Source: an uncultured Gammaproteobacteria bacterium
GTDB lineage: Bacteria > Pseudomonadota > Gammaproteobacteria > HK1
NCBI GenBank assembly: GCA_947258715.1
Contig: CAMYJH010000020.1
Location: forward strand, 1 to 64,000
DNA length: 64,000 bases
Reading direction: 5' to 3'
Shown here: one piece after another, positions 47,365 through 54,772 of the stretch
How the letters are laid out: the number at the start of each line of letters is the position of its first letter
Position numbering within the stretch: position 1 is the stretch's first letter
Notes under the pieces: model-generated
The model's input: only the letters and a program-made list of their open reading frames with translations
What the model was told of the DNA's origin: nothing
The model's database searches: none
Position numbers and translations under genes: made by a program

Positions 47365-47646
47365 ATGGCAACCAAGAAGTCTGCGAAACGCAAGACGAGC
47401 AAAAAGAAGGCGACCAAGCGCAAGGCGACCAAAAAGAAGGCCGCTAAGCGCAAGACGAAGCGCAAGACCAAGCGTAAGGCGGCCAAGAAGAAGGCCACCA
47501 AGCGCAAAGCCAAGAGTAAGGCAAAACGCAAGACTAAGAAGAAGGCCAAGAAAAAGGCCAAGAAAAAGGCCAAGCGCAAGACTAAGAAGAAAGCCGCAAA
47601 GAAGCGTGGGACGAAGAAGAAGGCCCGCGCACGCAGGAAGAAGTAA
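47365..47646 (+). CDS. Histone H1-like lysine-rich basic protein, 93 aa
   Basis: Nearly every residue is Lys, Ala, Arg or Thr, arranged as loose repeats of KKATKRK and KKAKKKA types. There are no Pro-rich AlgP repeats and no globular domain. Such proteins resemble histone H1 tails and HctB/AlgP-like proteins, and should bind nucleic acid. A GGGGGAAG box and a likely promoter precede the ATG, and a strong terminator follows, so it is probably a well-expressed single gene. The repetitive purine-rich DNA may expand or contract by slippage. The opposite strand also stays open through the repeat, but that is a codon-bias shadow. Confidence 0.82.
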   Translation: MATKKSAKRKTSKKKATKRKATKKKAAKRKTKRKTKRKAAKKKATKRKAKSKAKRKTKKKAKKKAKKKAKRKTKKKAAKKRGTKKKARARRKK

Positions 47647-47698
47647 GGTCGCCTAAGACTCGTGCCGGTCAATCGACCGGCGCGTCATCTTCCGAATC

Positions 47699-47730
47699 AA
47701 AGCCCCATGGCTCGCTGTGGGGCTTTTTTT
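47699..47730 (+). terminator. Strong intrinsic terminator after the lysine-rich gene
   Basis: AAAGCCCCA (47699-47707) pairs with TGGGGCTTT (47718-47726) across a ten-base loop, followed by a run of T. A second hairpin, GCCGGTC-AATC-GACCGGC, lies just before it at 47664-47681. Confidence 0.85.
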
Positions 47731-47876
47731 ATTGCACTGCAAAATTTCGCCGCCGACAAAGCTCTTCTCCGCCGACGGCCATCAGATCGCGTTTTTGACT
47801 ACTTCCGCAGCGCTGATTGCGGAGGGTATCGAATTCGTGGAAAACTTTAGTGGTAAGACAAACCGGTGGTTGCTAG

Positions 47877-48374
47877 GTGATCGATACAGACGGATTCAGA
47901 CCTAACGTCGGCATCATCGTCGCCAACGCCATAGGCCAGGTGCTCTGGGCGAGGCGCGCGGGTCAGAACGCGTGGCAGTTTCCCCAGGGAGGCATCAAAG
48001 CTCACGAATCGGTGGAGCAAGCACTCTACCGCGAACTTTGTGAAGAGCTCGGCCTCCTGCCAGATAACGTAGAGGTCGTCGGATGGACCCGGGGATGGCT
48101 GAGATACAAGCTGCCCAGACAATATGTGCGCCGGCGCAACTCACCCAGGTGCATCGGGCAGAAACAGGTCTGGTACCTGCTCCGCCTGCTGAGCTCCGAG
48201 GCGGCGGTCAAGCTGGACACCTCCGACACGCCAGAGTTCGATCTGTGGAAGTGGGTGAACTACTGGCATCCGATGCGCGAGGTGATCTATTTCAAACGTC
48301 CTGTGTATCGCCGTGCCTTAAAGGAGCTGGCGCCCTTGCTTGGGGTTACCCTGCGCAACGAGATCAAGGACTGA
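47877..48374 (+). CDS. rppH: RNA pyrophosphohydrolase RppH
   Basis: A 165-residue Nudix hydrolase that removes pyrophosphate from the 5' end of mRNA and so starts decay. The opening [40 protein letters not shown] and ELCEELGL form the Nudix box, and the C-terminal [20 protein letters not shown] is typical for RppH. The start is a GTG at 47877. It is the last chromosomal gene before the island inserted at ssrA. Confidence 0.95.
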   Translation: MIDTDGFRPNVGIIVANAIGQVLWARRAGQNAWQFPQGGIKAHESVEQALYRELCEELGLLPDNVEVVGWTRGWLRYKLPRQYVRRRNSPRCIGQKQVWYLLRLLSSEAAVKLDTSDTPEFDLWKWVNYWHPMREVIYFKRPVYRRALKELAPLLGVTLRNEIKD

Positions 48375-48479
48375 AAGGCACCCCAAAAAGCGCCCGCTCA
48401 CGCTGGCGGCAGGGCGCGGTGCAGTGCCTGCATTTCCGGGACCGGCGCCAGCAATCGAGGGCGTCACTGGGATAAATCA

Positions 48480-48501
48480 GGTGGAGGCGGCGGGAATCGA
48501 A
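48480..48501. repeat. Attachment-site copy (distal) of the ssrA 3' end
   Basis: This 22-base sequence (GGTGGAGGCGGCGGGAATCG and AA) is identical to the 3' end region of the tmRNA gene at 52192-52213. It lacks the rest of ssrA. It is read as the distal attachment site of the island. Confidence 0.8.
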
Positions 48502-48522
48502 GACGCAGCGCCCCTAGAGGGG

Positions 48523-49069
48523 TTAGGAGCTTAGGCATGAAGACTGACCGGATACTGACCATCCGGCCATTTTTTTGATCCGAGAACCGGCATCCGGGTC
48601 CGCTTCCGGAATCCAGCGACCGTATACGCGGGCGATCATGGTCCAATCCTTGTTGTTTCCCATTTGATGGTTAACCCACACCGGTATTTCGGCAGCACAG
48701 AGCGTCATGCTCGCGTAGGTGTGTCTAGTTTGATACGGGCGACTGTGGTGGACTCTCGCCCGACGCAGGGCTTTGGGTCCATGCCGTCTTTCTCATCGGC
48801 GCGTCGCCCGCCCACGGTACGCCTGTGCGTGGGTTGTGGAACACCTCCTGCCCCGCGACATATATGAACGATTTATGCCCCTTCAGTGCCTCAACGGCGG
48901 GAGGCAGTTTAACCTCGCGCCGCCCGGCTTTTGTCTTCCGAGAATTGATCTCGCCCCGCACCTTGGCGCGACGGATGCTAATCACCCTCTGTCGCCAGTC
49001 AAAATCGCCGCACCTCACTGCACTCAACTCGAAGGTCCGGATGCCCGTCCGGAAAACCAACTGAATCAT
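48523..49069 (-). pseudogene. Tyrosine recombinase (integrase) remnant, truncated and frameshifted
   Basis: The upstream frame (49069 down to about 48780) encodes the start of the catalytic domain with FRTGIRTFELSAVRCGDFDW (active-site Arg) and KTKAGRREVKLPPAVEALKG. A one-base shift near 48780, in CAAAGCCC on the coding strand, moves the reading into another frame, which continues ALRRARVHHSRPYQTRHTYA with the RHTYAS box and ends WTMIARVYGRWIPEADPDAG, including the likely active Tyr. A stop lies just before the first frame, so the N-terminal DNA-binding part is missing. It lies next to the distal attachment site. Confidence 0.85.
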
Positions 49070-49282
49070 TTTAGCTCAACCGTACCCGCGTAATCCGAGC
49101 CCGGGTCCTTGGTCAAGGCGTCGGTTTTCTTTTTTTGCGCGGCGAGATACGGCGACGCTATAAGTGACGGCCTCTGCCAATTCCCAATTGGGGGTCTGGG
49201 CCAACAATCCGAGAGATGTGAGCATTGTAAATTTATGGGATGGTTGGGTTGTCACAGGCTAAAAACTAGGGAGGACCAAGAG

Positions 49283-49624
49283 ATGCCAGTCTACATCACG
49301 CAAGGCAGATATACCCGCGAGGCTATCGACGGGATGATCAGCCAACCCGAGGACCGGGCAGAGTCGGTGGCGGCCTTGGCCAAGGCTGCCGGGGCAAAAT
49401 TGCTACACTATTTCGTGACCTATGGAGAGTATGACTTTCTTGTGATTATGGAGTCGGGCAAGGGCAAGACTGATACAAACACCCTTGCGAGCCTAATGAC
49501 CGCAGCAGCCAGCGGGGGAGTCACAGATCTAAAGACAACAGTAGGAGTAACCTCGAAAGATGCGGTTAAGGCGATGCGGGTCGCAAAGAAGATGCGCGCC
49601 GGCTTTAAGACCGCTGGGCAATGA
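49283..49624 (+). CDS. GYD-domain protein, 113 aa
   Basis: The sequence opens MPVYITQGRYTREAIDGMIS and continues AGAKLLHYFVTYGEYDFLVI, which contains the Gly-x-Tyr-Asp motif of the GYD family, and ends VKAMRVAKKMRAGFKTAG. The family has a small ferredoxin-like fold and no settled function. The ATG at 49283 follows a GGGAGGA box. It lies in the ssrA island, 106 bases before the carbamoyltransferase-like gene on the same strand. Confidence 0.85.
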   Translation: MPVYITQGRYTREAIDGMISQPEDRAESVAALAKAAGAKLLHYFVTYGEYDFLVIMESGKGKTDTNTLASLMTAAASGGVTDLKTTVGVTSKDAVKAMRVAKKMRAGFKTAGQ

Positions 49625-49730
49625 GCATTTAGATGCCGAATAGTCGGCTGTGGCGGCGGTGGGTTTGCCGTCCATCGTTATCGGCTGCTCGACAAGCCAT
49701 GACAAAAGCGTGACCAGGAGAGGAGGGCTT

Positions 49731-50738
49731 GTGAAGGCGTTCAACGATCTCGCCGATTTCTCGGCGGAGGAAATCTCGGATTTGCTGGCGCTGGCCAGGC
49801 GTCTGGACGAGCGCCCGGAGCCACAGGCCCTTGTCGGCAAGGTGCTCGCGCTGCTGTTCCTGAACCGTTCCCTGCGTACCCTCACGTCCTTCCAGGCCGC
49901 GATGATGCGGCTTGGCGGCGGCGCTTTTGTGGTCTCTCCGGAGATGTCGATCCACGGCCTGGAGACGCGCTCGGGCATCGTCATGGACGGAGTCGCGGCG
50001 GAGCACATCCACGAGGCGGTCCCGGTGATCGCCTCGTACGGAGACGCCATCGGAATCCGTGCGCTGGCGAAGCTGAATCGCCTCGACGAGGATCTCGCGG
50101 AGACCGAGTTCCGCTCGCTCACCGACCTCGTCGACACCCCGTTCATCAATATGGAGTCGGCCGCGAACCACCCGTGCCAAGTGCTCGCGGACTGGAAGAC
50201 GATGGACGATCTCGGGATCCCGGCGAGCGGCGGTCGTTTCGTGCTGAGCTGGGCCTACCACCCCGATCCGTTGCCGCTGTCGGTCCCGGGCGCTGCGCTG
50301 CACATGGCCGCGATGCGCGGCATGGACGTGACGGTGCTGCGCCCGGAGGGGTTCGCGTTGCCCGGCGCCATCATGGACAAGGCCCGGGCCGCGGCACGGA
50401 TCTCCGGGGGCTCGGTGCACGAGACCGAGGAGCGAGACGCGGGGCTTGCCGAGGCGCACGTCGTGTATGCGCGATCGTGGGTGTCGACGGCGCACTACGC
50501 AGACCGCGCTGCCGACAGCACGCTGCGGCGCGAGTGCGCTTCTTGGTGCGTCGACGAGCGCTGGTTCGCAGGCGCGGGAGCGCAGTGCCGGTACATGCAC
50601 TGCCTGCCCGTACGGCGCGGGGTCGAGGTGGACGACGAGGTTCTCGACGGCCCGCGCAGTGTCGTCATCCACCAGGCCCGAAATCGCATGCTGGCGCAGA
50701 TGGCGGTACTGCACCAGATGCTGGTCGGCACCGGCTGA
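49731..50738 (+). CDS. N-acetylornithine/N-succinylornithine carbamoyltransferase-like enzyme
   Basis: A 335-residue transcarbamoylase. It groups by motif with acetylornithine enzymes: GIVMDGVAAEHIHEAVPVIA, FVLSWAYHPDPLPLSVPGAA, VVYARSW and MHCLPVRRGVEVDDEV (HCLPxRR rather than HCLPAHR). HPCQ is kept in [12 protein letters not shown]. The carbamoyl-phosphate loop reads SLRTLTSF, with Leu where STRTR or SMRTR enzymes have the second Arg. The GTG at 49731 follows AGGAGGG, and yields the family start KAFNDLADFSAEE; a longer frame from 49650 is not preferred. It is island cargo, and its exact substrate is uncertain. Confidence 0.82.
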   Translation: MKAFNDLADFSAEEISDLLALARRLDERPEPQALVGKVLALLFLNRSLRTLTSFQAAMMRLGGGAFVVSPEMSIHGLETRSGIVMDGVAAEHIHEAVPVIASYGDAIGIRALAKLNRLDEDLAETEFRSLTDLVDTPFINMESAANHPCQVLADWKTMDDLGIPASGGRFVLSWAYHPDPLPLSVPGAALHMAAMRGMDVTVLRPEGFALPGAIMDKARAAARISGGSVHETEERDAGLAEAHVVYARSWVSTAHYADRAADSTLRRECASWCVDERWFAGAGAQCRYMHCLPVRRGVEVDDEVLDGPRSVVIHQARNRMLAQMAVLHQMLVGTG

Positions 50739-51315
50739 GCGGGCCGCGCCGGGCTCGAAGTCAGCGCCGCAGAGCCCCCGTTTCCCGTTAAGGATTCAGG
50801 GGTTTCTATTTATCACATCGCACAACCTTCCCTTCCGAGCATGACTATTGTGCGGGCCACGACGAGGGCTTGGATACGCCCGGCGTGAACAGTGTCACAC
50901 GCAGCTGAGTTATCGTGTGAAGACGGCCGAAAGCTGGGTTTTTTCTCCGACAAGCAAGTGTTGTTGCCGGCGTCCCGCTTCCGGACAATCTCGAGTAAGC
51001 GCATGTTCGGGGACTCGGTCGCACCTCTATCGGAAGGCAAGCTTCGTGCGCCGCGCATTCCGGTCGCTCGATTCGTAACTTTAGCCGGCAATAGCCCTAT
51101 GATTTTTGAAGCGAACCCGGAAATTCTCAGGTTTCTGTAAAGTATCCGAGATCTCCTGTCGACGAGATGGACTTAGAGGGCTTTGCAGATTCGGGCCAAA
51201 GAAGTCAGGTCTCTTGAGTGAAACCGACTACACACGCCGAGATCTGGCCTCCTTTAATGCTCACTCCGCCGAAGCAGCTTTCCGTGACTTCGGTTCACGA
51301 TTAATTGAGGCAACA
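50739..51315. other. 577-base gap inside the island
   Basis: No recognised gene. A frame at 50892-51140 (82 codons) starts MSHAAELSCEDGRKLGFFSD but has no domain I know and no good ribosome site. Pieces may derive from decayed genes of the element. Confidence 0.35.
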
Positions 51316-51765
51316 ATGAAAGATAAGACTCTGGTTGGCACCTACAAGCTGGCTTCATGGGAAAACCGGCATGCGTCGGGCGACGTGACATACCCATTGG
51401 GCTCAGACGCTGTGGGAAATATCAGCTACTCAAACGAAGATTTTGTATTTGTGCACATTATGGCGCGTCATCGGCACTTACATTCCTCGGCGGACTTGTT
51501 CGGCGGCGACCCAGGCGAAATCATGGACAGCGCAACTTCGCACGTCTCGTATTGCGGGACCTATCGGGTGGATGGAGACGAGGTGGTGCATACGGTGACC
51601 GTCGCCTCCTTTCCGAACTGGATTGGCAGCGAGCAACGCCGAAAGTTTAAATTCACGGACGAAAAACTTTTACTGAGCGCAGAGGGCCTTGAAGTCGGTA
51701 CCGAAAACGTGGACGCGTATCTGGTTTGGAAACGTGCAGAGGGGCCATTTCCCGAATTTCATTGA
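51316..51765 (+). CDS. Lipocalin-like domain protein, 149 aa
   Basis: The start MKDKTLVGTYKLASWENRHA and the pattern YPLGSDAVGNISYSNEDFVF, YCGTYRVDGDEVVHTVTVAS and FPNWIGSEQRRKFKFTDEKL match the Lipocalin_5 family of small beta-barrels. There is no signal peptide, so it should be cytoplasmic. The ATG at 51316 has GAGG five bases upstream; the longer open frame before it has no homology. The role is unknown. It is cargo of the ssrA island. Confidence 0.8.
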   Translation: MKDKTLVGTYKLASWENRHASGDVTYPLGSDAVGNISYSNEDFVFVHIMARHRHLHSSADLFGGDPGEIMDSATSHVSYCGTYRVDGDEVVHTVTVASFPNWIGSEQRRKFKFTDEKLLLSAEGLEVGTENVDAYLVWKRAEGPFPEFH

Positions 51766-52190
51766 CCGGCTGATCGCCTTGGTCCTAATGTCCGGCGCTA
51801 GCCTGATGCGTTCCATGGCGTGGTGTAGGGGTTCTCTCGTTTCGCGTAAAGCCTTGATGTCTCGTGAAGGGTAGGGCCTGGGTCACAGGGAGAAAACCGC
51901 TCTGCGGCGATTCTGCGCAGTCGCCCCAGGGGCCACCAGTGGTCAGCGCGCCGATCCTTATACATCGAGCGCGCGGATGCCATTAGTGGCGTCGGCATTC
52001 GTCAATTCGACGGTAAGACCGAGCTAACGAGATCGGGGGATCGGGATAGTGGGAGAGGGATCCAGTCTAGGAAATTGCTCGATACGAAGGGGCCGGATTT
52101 GAGGCCGACGAAATGCTGCGCAACCAGCACCTCCCAGGCCAATTTCGAGCCCAGGTGGGAGCAAAGAATCAATGACTTAAACCGTGGGAA
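51766..52190. other. 425-base gap between the lipocalin-like gene and ssrA
   Basis: No gene is recognised. It is the end of the island next to the intact ssrA. Short open frames here have no domain and no ribosome site. Confidence 0.35.
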
Positions 52191-52547
52191 TGGTGGAGGC
52201 GGCGGGAATCGAACCCGCGTCCACAAGCACGCCACCTTCGGCTCTACATGCTTAGCCTCGTCTATTCATTTGACCCCCGCGATACCCGACGGGCAGGGCG
52301 GCGCCAGGGCGAGCCCCTTGAGTTTTAGCGCCGACGCGAAGGGCGCGCATCGACGCGATCTTGTGAAATGTGACCCCTGGAATCTGCGTGCACAAGCACA
52401 GCGCAGTCAGAGGCTAGCCGCTTTAAGCGGCTAGAGCGTAGTTGTCGTCGTTGGCAACTATAGGTTTTGCAGCTGGATTAACGAGGTCTGCTGCGCCTCG
52501 GCATGCACCTAGGGCTTTGCTACCCGTGTCGAAACCAGGTCGCCCCC
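52191..52547 (-). ncRNA. ssrA: Transfer-messenger RNA (tmRNA)
   Basis: The 5' end GGGGGCG (from 52547) pairs with CGCCTCC near the 3' end, which closes with A and CCA at 52191-52193. The T-arm GGTTCGATTCC and the tRNA-like ends are clear. The tag frame at 52423-52455 reads ANDDNYALAA and stop, against ANDENYALAA in E. coli. Length is 357 bases. With SmpB, encoded just upstream, it rescues stalled ribosomes and marks the peptides for ClpXP and Lon. Confidence 0.97.
52192..52213. repeat. Attachment-site copy (proximal) inside ssrA
   Basis: This is the 3' segment of the tmRNA gene that is repeated exactly at 48480-48501. The identity segment carried by the element restores the gene, so ssrA stays whole. 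Confidence 0.8.
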
Positions 52548-52679
52548 ATAAGTGTTCGTTGGACACGGGCAATTTTAAACCACCAGGCGGCGGCGGGCCA
52601 CCGCGCGATATCGCAGAAAATTGCCGATCCACAGTTTGAATATGTGGGCGGCGGCTCGAACACTCAACCGCCAGGGAGA

Positions 52680-53150
52680 TTATCCGCGCTTCAAAAAGCG
52701 GGCCTTTTCCCGCTGCCAGTCCCGTTCCCGTGAGGTGGCACGCTTATCGTGCTGCTTTTTGCCCTTGGCAAGACCTATTTGAAGCTTGGCCCGACCGTTT
52801 TTCCAGTAAAGCTTGAGCGGGACCACGGTGTAGCCCTGCCGCTCGACAGCACCGGTCAACCGGTCGATTTCCCGCCGGTGCAGCAGCAGTCTTCGGGTTC
52901 GCGTCGGATCCGGGGCGAAGTGGGTGGATACGGTTCGCAGAGGGGTAATGTGCGAGCCGAGAAGCCAGGCTTCACCGTCCTTCATCACCACGTAAGCCTC
53001 AGCCAGCTGCACCCGTTTGTCGCGCAAACTCTTCACTTCCCAGCCCTTGAGCTCGAGGCCGGACTCAAAGGTTTCCTCGATGAAGAATTCAAAGCGCGCC
53101 TTCTTGTTGACGACAATCGTGTTGGCCGAATCCGGTTTTTTCCTGGCCAT
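52680..53150 (-). CDS. smpB: SsrA-binding protein SmpB
   Basis: A 156-residue partner of tmRNA. Motifs are [50 protein letters not shown] and the basic tail [20 protein letters not shown]. The ATG at 53150 gives the family start [15 protein letters not shown]; the open frame upstream overlaps ratA on the other strand and is not used. It lies 132 bases upstream of ssrA on the same strand and is divergent from ratA. Confidence 0.97.
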   Translation of the reverse strand: MARKKPDSANTIVVNKKARFEFFIEETFESGLELKGWEVKSLRDKRVQLAEAYVVMKDGEAWLLGSHITPLRTVSTHFAPDPTRTRRLLLHRREIDRLTGAVERQGYTVVPLKLYWKNGRAKLQIGLAKGKKQHDKRATSRERDWQREKARFLKRG

Positions 53151-53225
53151 CGAGACGCGTGTCCTGTACTGGTATTCTTCAGCCCAATCCGCAAAAGACC
53201 CCGAGTCGAGCTGATTTAAAGCGAA

Positions 53226-53678
53226 GTGCGCAAGGTCGATAGAAACGCGATAATGCCGTATCCGGCCGAGGCAATGTATCAACTCGTTGCCGATGTGGAA
53301 ACGTACCCCACATTCCTTCCCTGGTGTCGATGTGCTCGAATCAAGGAAGGCAGCGGGGGCGAGGTTCACGCGAGCATCGAGTTCGCTCGCGGACCGGTAA
53401 GGAAATCGTTCACCACGCGCAATTGGTTCAGATACGGGGAGACCATCCGCATGAGCCTGGTTGAAGGTCCCTTCAAACACCTCCAGGGCGAGTGGCGGTT
53501 CACGCCGCTCGGTAACGACGGCTCGAAGATCGAACTTCATCTCGAGTTCGATTTTGCAAGCCGGCTGCTCAAAGCCACCGTCGGGCCGGTTTTCAATCAC
53601 ATTGCCGAGACCATGGTTGAGGCGTTCTGCAAACGCGCCCACGCGCTCTATGGGAAAAACCGGCACGATCCAAGTTGA
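53226..53678 (+). CDS. ratA: RatA, START/COQ10-like protein (toxin RatA family)
   Basis: A 150-residue protein with the family start [40 protein letters not shown] and [19 protein letters not shown], ending [20 protein letters not shown]. In E. coli RatA blocks 70S ribosome association; in eukaryotes the homologue COQ10 binds ubiquinone, so the native role may be in quinone function. The start is a GTG at 53226. It overlaps rnfH by 29 bases. Confidence 0.92.
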   Translation: MRKVDRNAIMPYPAEAMYQLVADVETYPTFLPWCRCARIKEGSGGEVHASIEFARGPVRKSFTTRNWFRYGETIRMSLVEGPFKHLQGEWRFTPLGNDGSKIELHLEFDFASRLLKATVGPVFNHIAETMVEAFCKRAHALYGKNRHDPS

Positions 53679-53943
53679 AGTGGTCTACGCCGCCTCGGAC
53701 CGCCAATACCTGGTGACAATGGAGGTGCCGGCGGGTACGACCGTAGCCGGCGCTATCGAACTGTGTCGCCAGCAGGCGCTTTTACCGGAGGCGGCGTTTG
53801 GTTATCCGGAGCTGGGTGTGTTCGGGCGTAGGGCGCCCGCGCACCGCTTGCTCCAACCCGGCGACCGGGTGGAAATCTACCGCCCCCTCGAAGTGGATCC
53901 CAAAGTAGCCCGGCGACGGCGTGCGCAGTGCAAGCGCGGCTGA
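53650..53943 (+). CDS. rnfH: RnfH family ubiquitin-like protein (RatB)
   Basis: A 97-residue small beta-grasp protein: [40 protein letters not shown], and the closing [20 protein letters not shown] with a basic tail. It is nearly always next to ratA. The ATG at 53650 overlaps the end of ratA. The function is not settled. Confidence 0.92.
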   Translation: MGKTGTIQVEVVYAASDRQYLVTMEVPAGTTVAGAIELCRQQALLPEAAFGYPELGVFGRRAPAHRLLQPGDRVEIYRPLEVDPKVARRRRAQCKRG

Positions 53944-53977
53944 TGGCGGTGATGAGAACGGGAAATCGGAGTAGCGC

Positions 53978-54691
53978 TCAAGGAGATTCGGCGTCCCGGG
54001 TCGTGAGGGGTGCGGAATCCACAGCCGACTCGCTCGCACCGTTATCTAGCCTGCCGAAATCACCGAAAAGTTTTTCCAGATCGGCGCTGTCGTCGGCGCT
54101 GATTGTCCCCACTTCATCTTCTGCCTCGCTTGCGCCCGGCTCGGATGCGCTGCTGGTAGCGGCGACGGTCGCGCTACCGGAATCCTCTGCGGGAATCGTT
54201 GCAGTGTCATCGCCCCTGGCCGGCGATTTTTTCAGAAAGCCCGGAACGAGACTCGAGAAAAACCCTTTCTTTCGCCGTTCCGCCGGCACGGTAACGACCA
54301 TCTCCTCCCGTCGCCGAGCGCCCTCCGGTGTCGGATCTGTTGGTATATCGCCCTCGATACGCACCAGCAGGTCGTTTTCAAACGAGAGTGAAATGTGTCG
54401 CTGAACCCGGTCGCCGCCCCCCTTCTGAAGGCTGTAGAGATAGTCCCATCGATCTTGATTGAAAGGATCGGTGAGCAGCGGCGTGCCTAGAATGAATCGA
54501 ACCTGTCGCCGGCCCATGCCCAGCTCGACCTGGTCCAGCATCTCATTCGTGACCACGTTGCCCTGCTGGATGTCCAGGCGGTAAACGCCGGGAAGCCTGA
54601 TCGTGGAACAAGCGGCGACGAGCAACGAAACGCAAACCAGCAAGGTCACAAGCAGCGGGGTGCGAAGTCGCGTTGTCATCTGAAAGGGCAT
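53978..54691 (-). CDS. bamE: Outer-membrane assembly lipoprotein BamE with a long C-terminal extension
   Basis: The lipobox LLVAAC (Cys28) follows a signal sequence ([20 protein letters not shown]). The SmpA/OmlA core is clear: [40 protein letters not shown] and RWDYLYSL. BamE in E. coli has 113 residues; here 237, and the extra part after about residue 130 is low in complexity, Ser-, Ala-, Asp- and Glu-rich. The ATG at 54691 is preferred. It belongs to the complex that inserts beta-barrel proteins. It faces rnfH and lies beside recN, as in E. coli. Confidence 0.92.
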   Translation of the reverse strand: MPFQMTTRLRTPLLVTLLVCVSLLVAACSTIRLPGVYRLDIQQGNVVTNEMLDQVELGMGRRQVRFILGTPLLTDPFNQDRWDYLYSLQKGGGDRVQRHISLSFENDLLVRIEGDIPTDPTPEGARRREEMVVTVPAERRKKGFFSSLVPGFLKKSPARGDDTATIPAEDSGSATVAATSSASEPGASEAEDEVGTISADDSADLEKLFGDFGRLDNGASESAVDSAPLTTRDAESP

Positions 54692-54772
54692 CAATCGGTC
54701 CGCCTGATATTGGGGCTGAGATTATAGGGGCAACATCTTGTGACCGCGGAATACCTTCGAATCTGCCGCATG

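Larger units (their letters stand above)
48480..52213. mobile_element. Small genomic island inserted in the 3' end of ssrA
   Basis: The 22-base direct repeats at 48480-48501 and 52192-52213 are both copies of the tmRNA 3' end, which is a frequent target of tyrosine integrases. Between them lie a broken integrase, a GYD-domain gene, an acetylornithine-carbamoyltransferase-like gene and a lipocalin-like gene, with long gaps that hold no recognised gene. The length is about 3.7 kb. The carbamoyltransferase gene has a stronger GC-rich third-base bias than neighbouring core genes. The element looks decayed and probably cannot excise by itself. Confidence 0.78.

Noticed and set aside
47365..47646. 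Repetitive DNA that could suggest a CRISPR or tandem-repeat array
   Set aside because: The repeats are irregular AAG-rich codons without constant spacers; they encode the lysine-rich protein. No CRISPR array is seen anywhere in the window.
47316..47672. 118-codon minus-strand frame rich in Phe, Leu, Ala and Arg that looks like a membrane protein
   Set aside because: It is the reverse complement of the lysine-rich repeat gene. The plus strand has the promoter, ribosome site and terminator.
49650..50738. Island carbamoyltransferase read as a second normal ornithine carbamoyltransferase
   Set aside because: The HCLPxRR motif and the WAYHPDPLP block point to the acetylornithine/succinylornithine branch, so a plain argF label was not used.
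50892..51140. 82-codon open frame in the ssrA island
   Set aside because: There is no ribosome site, no known domain and no supporting context, so it is left as unassigned sequence.
52680..53666. A 328-residue fusion upstream of SmpB
   Set aside because: The additional 172 residues are antisense to ratA. SmpB starts at 53150 with its usual N-terminus.
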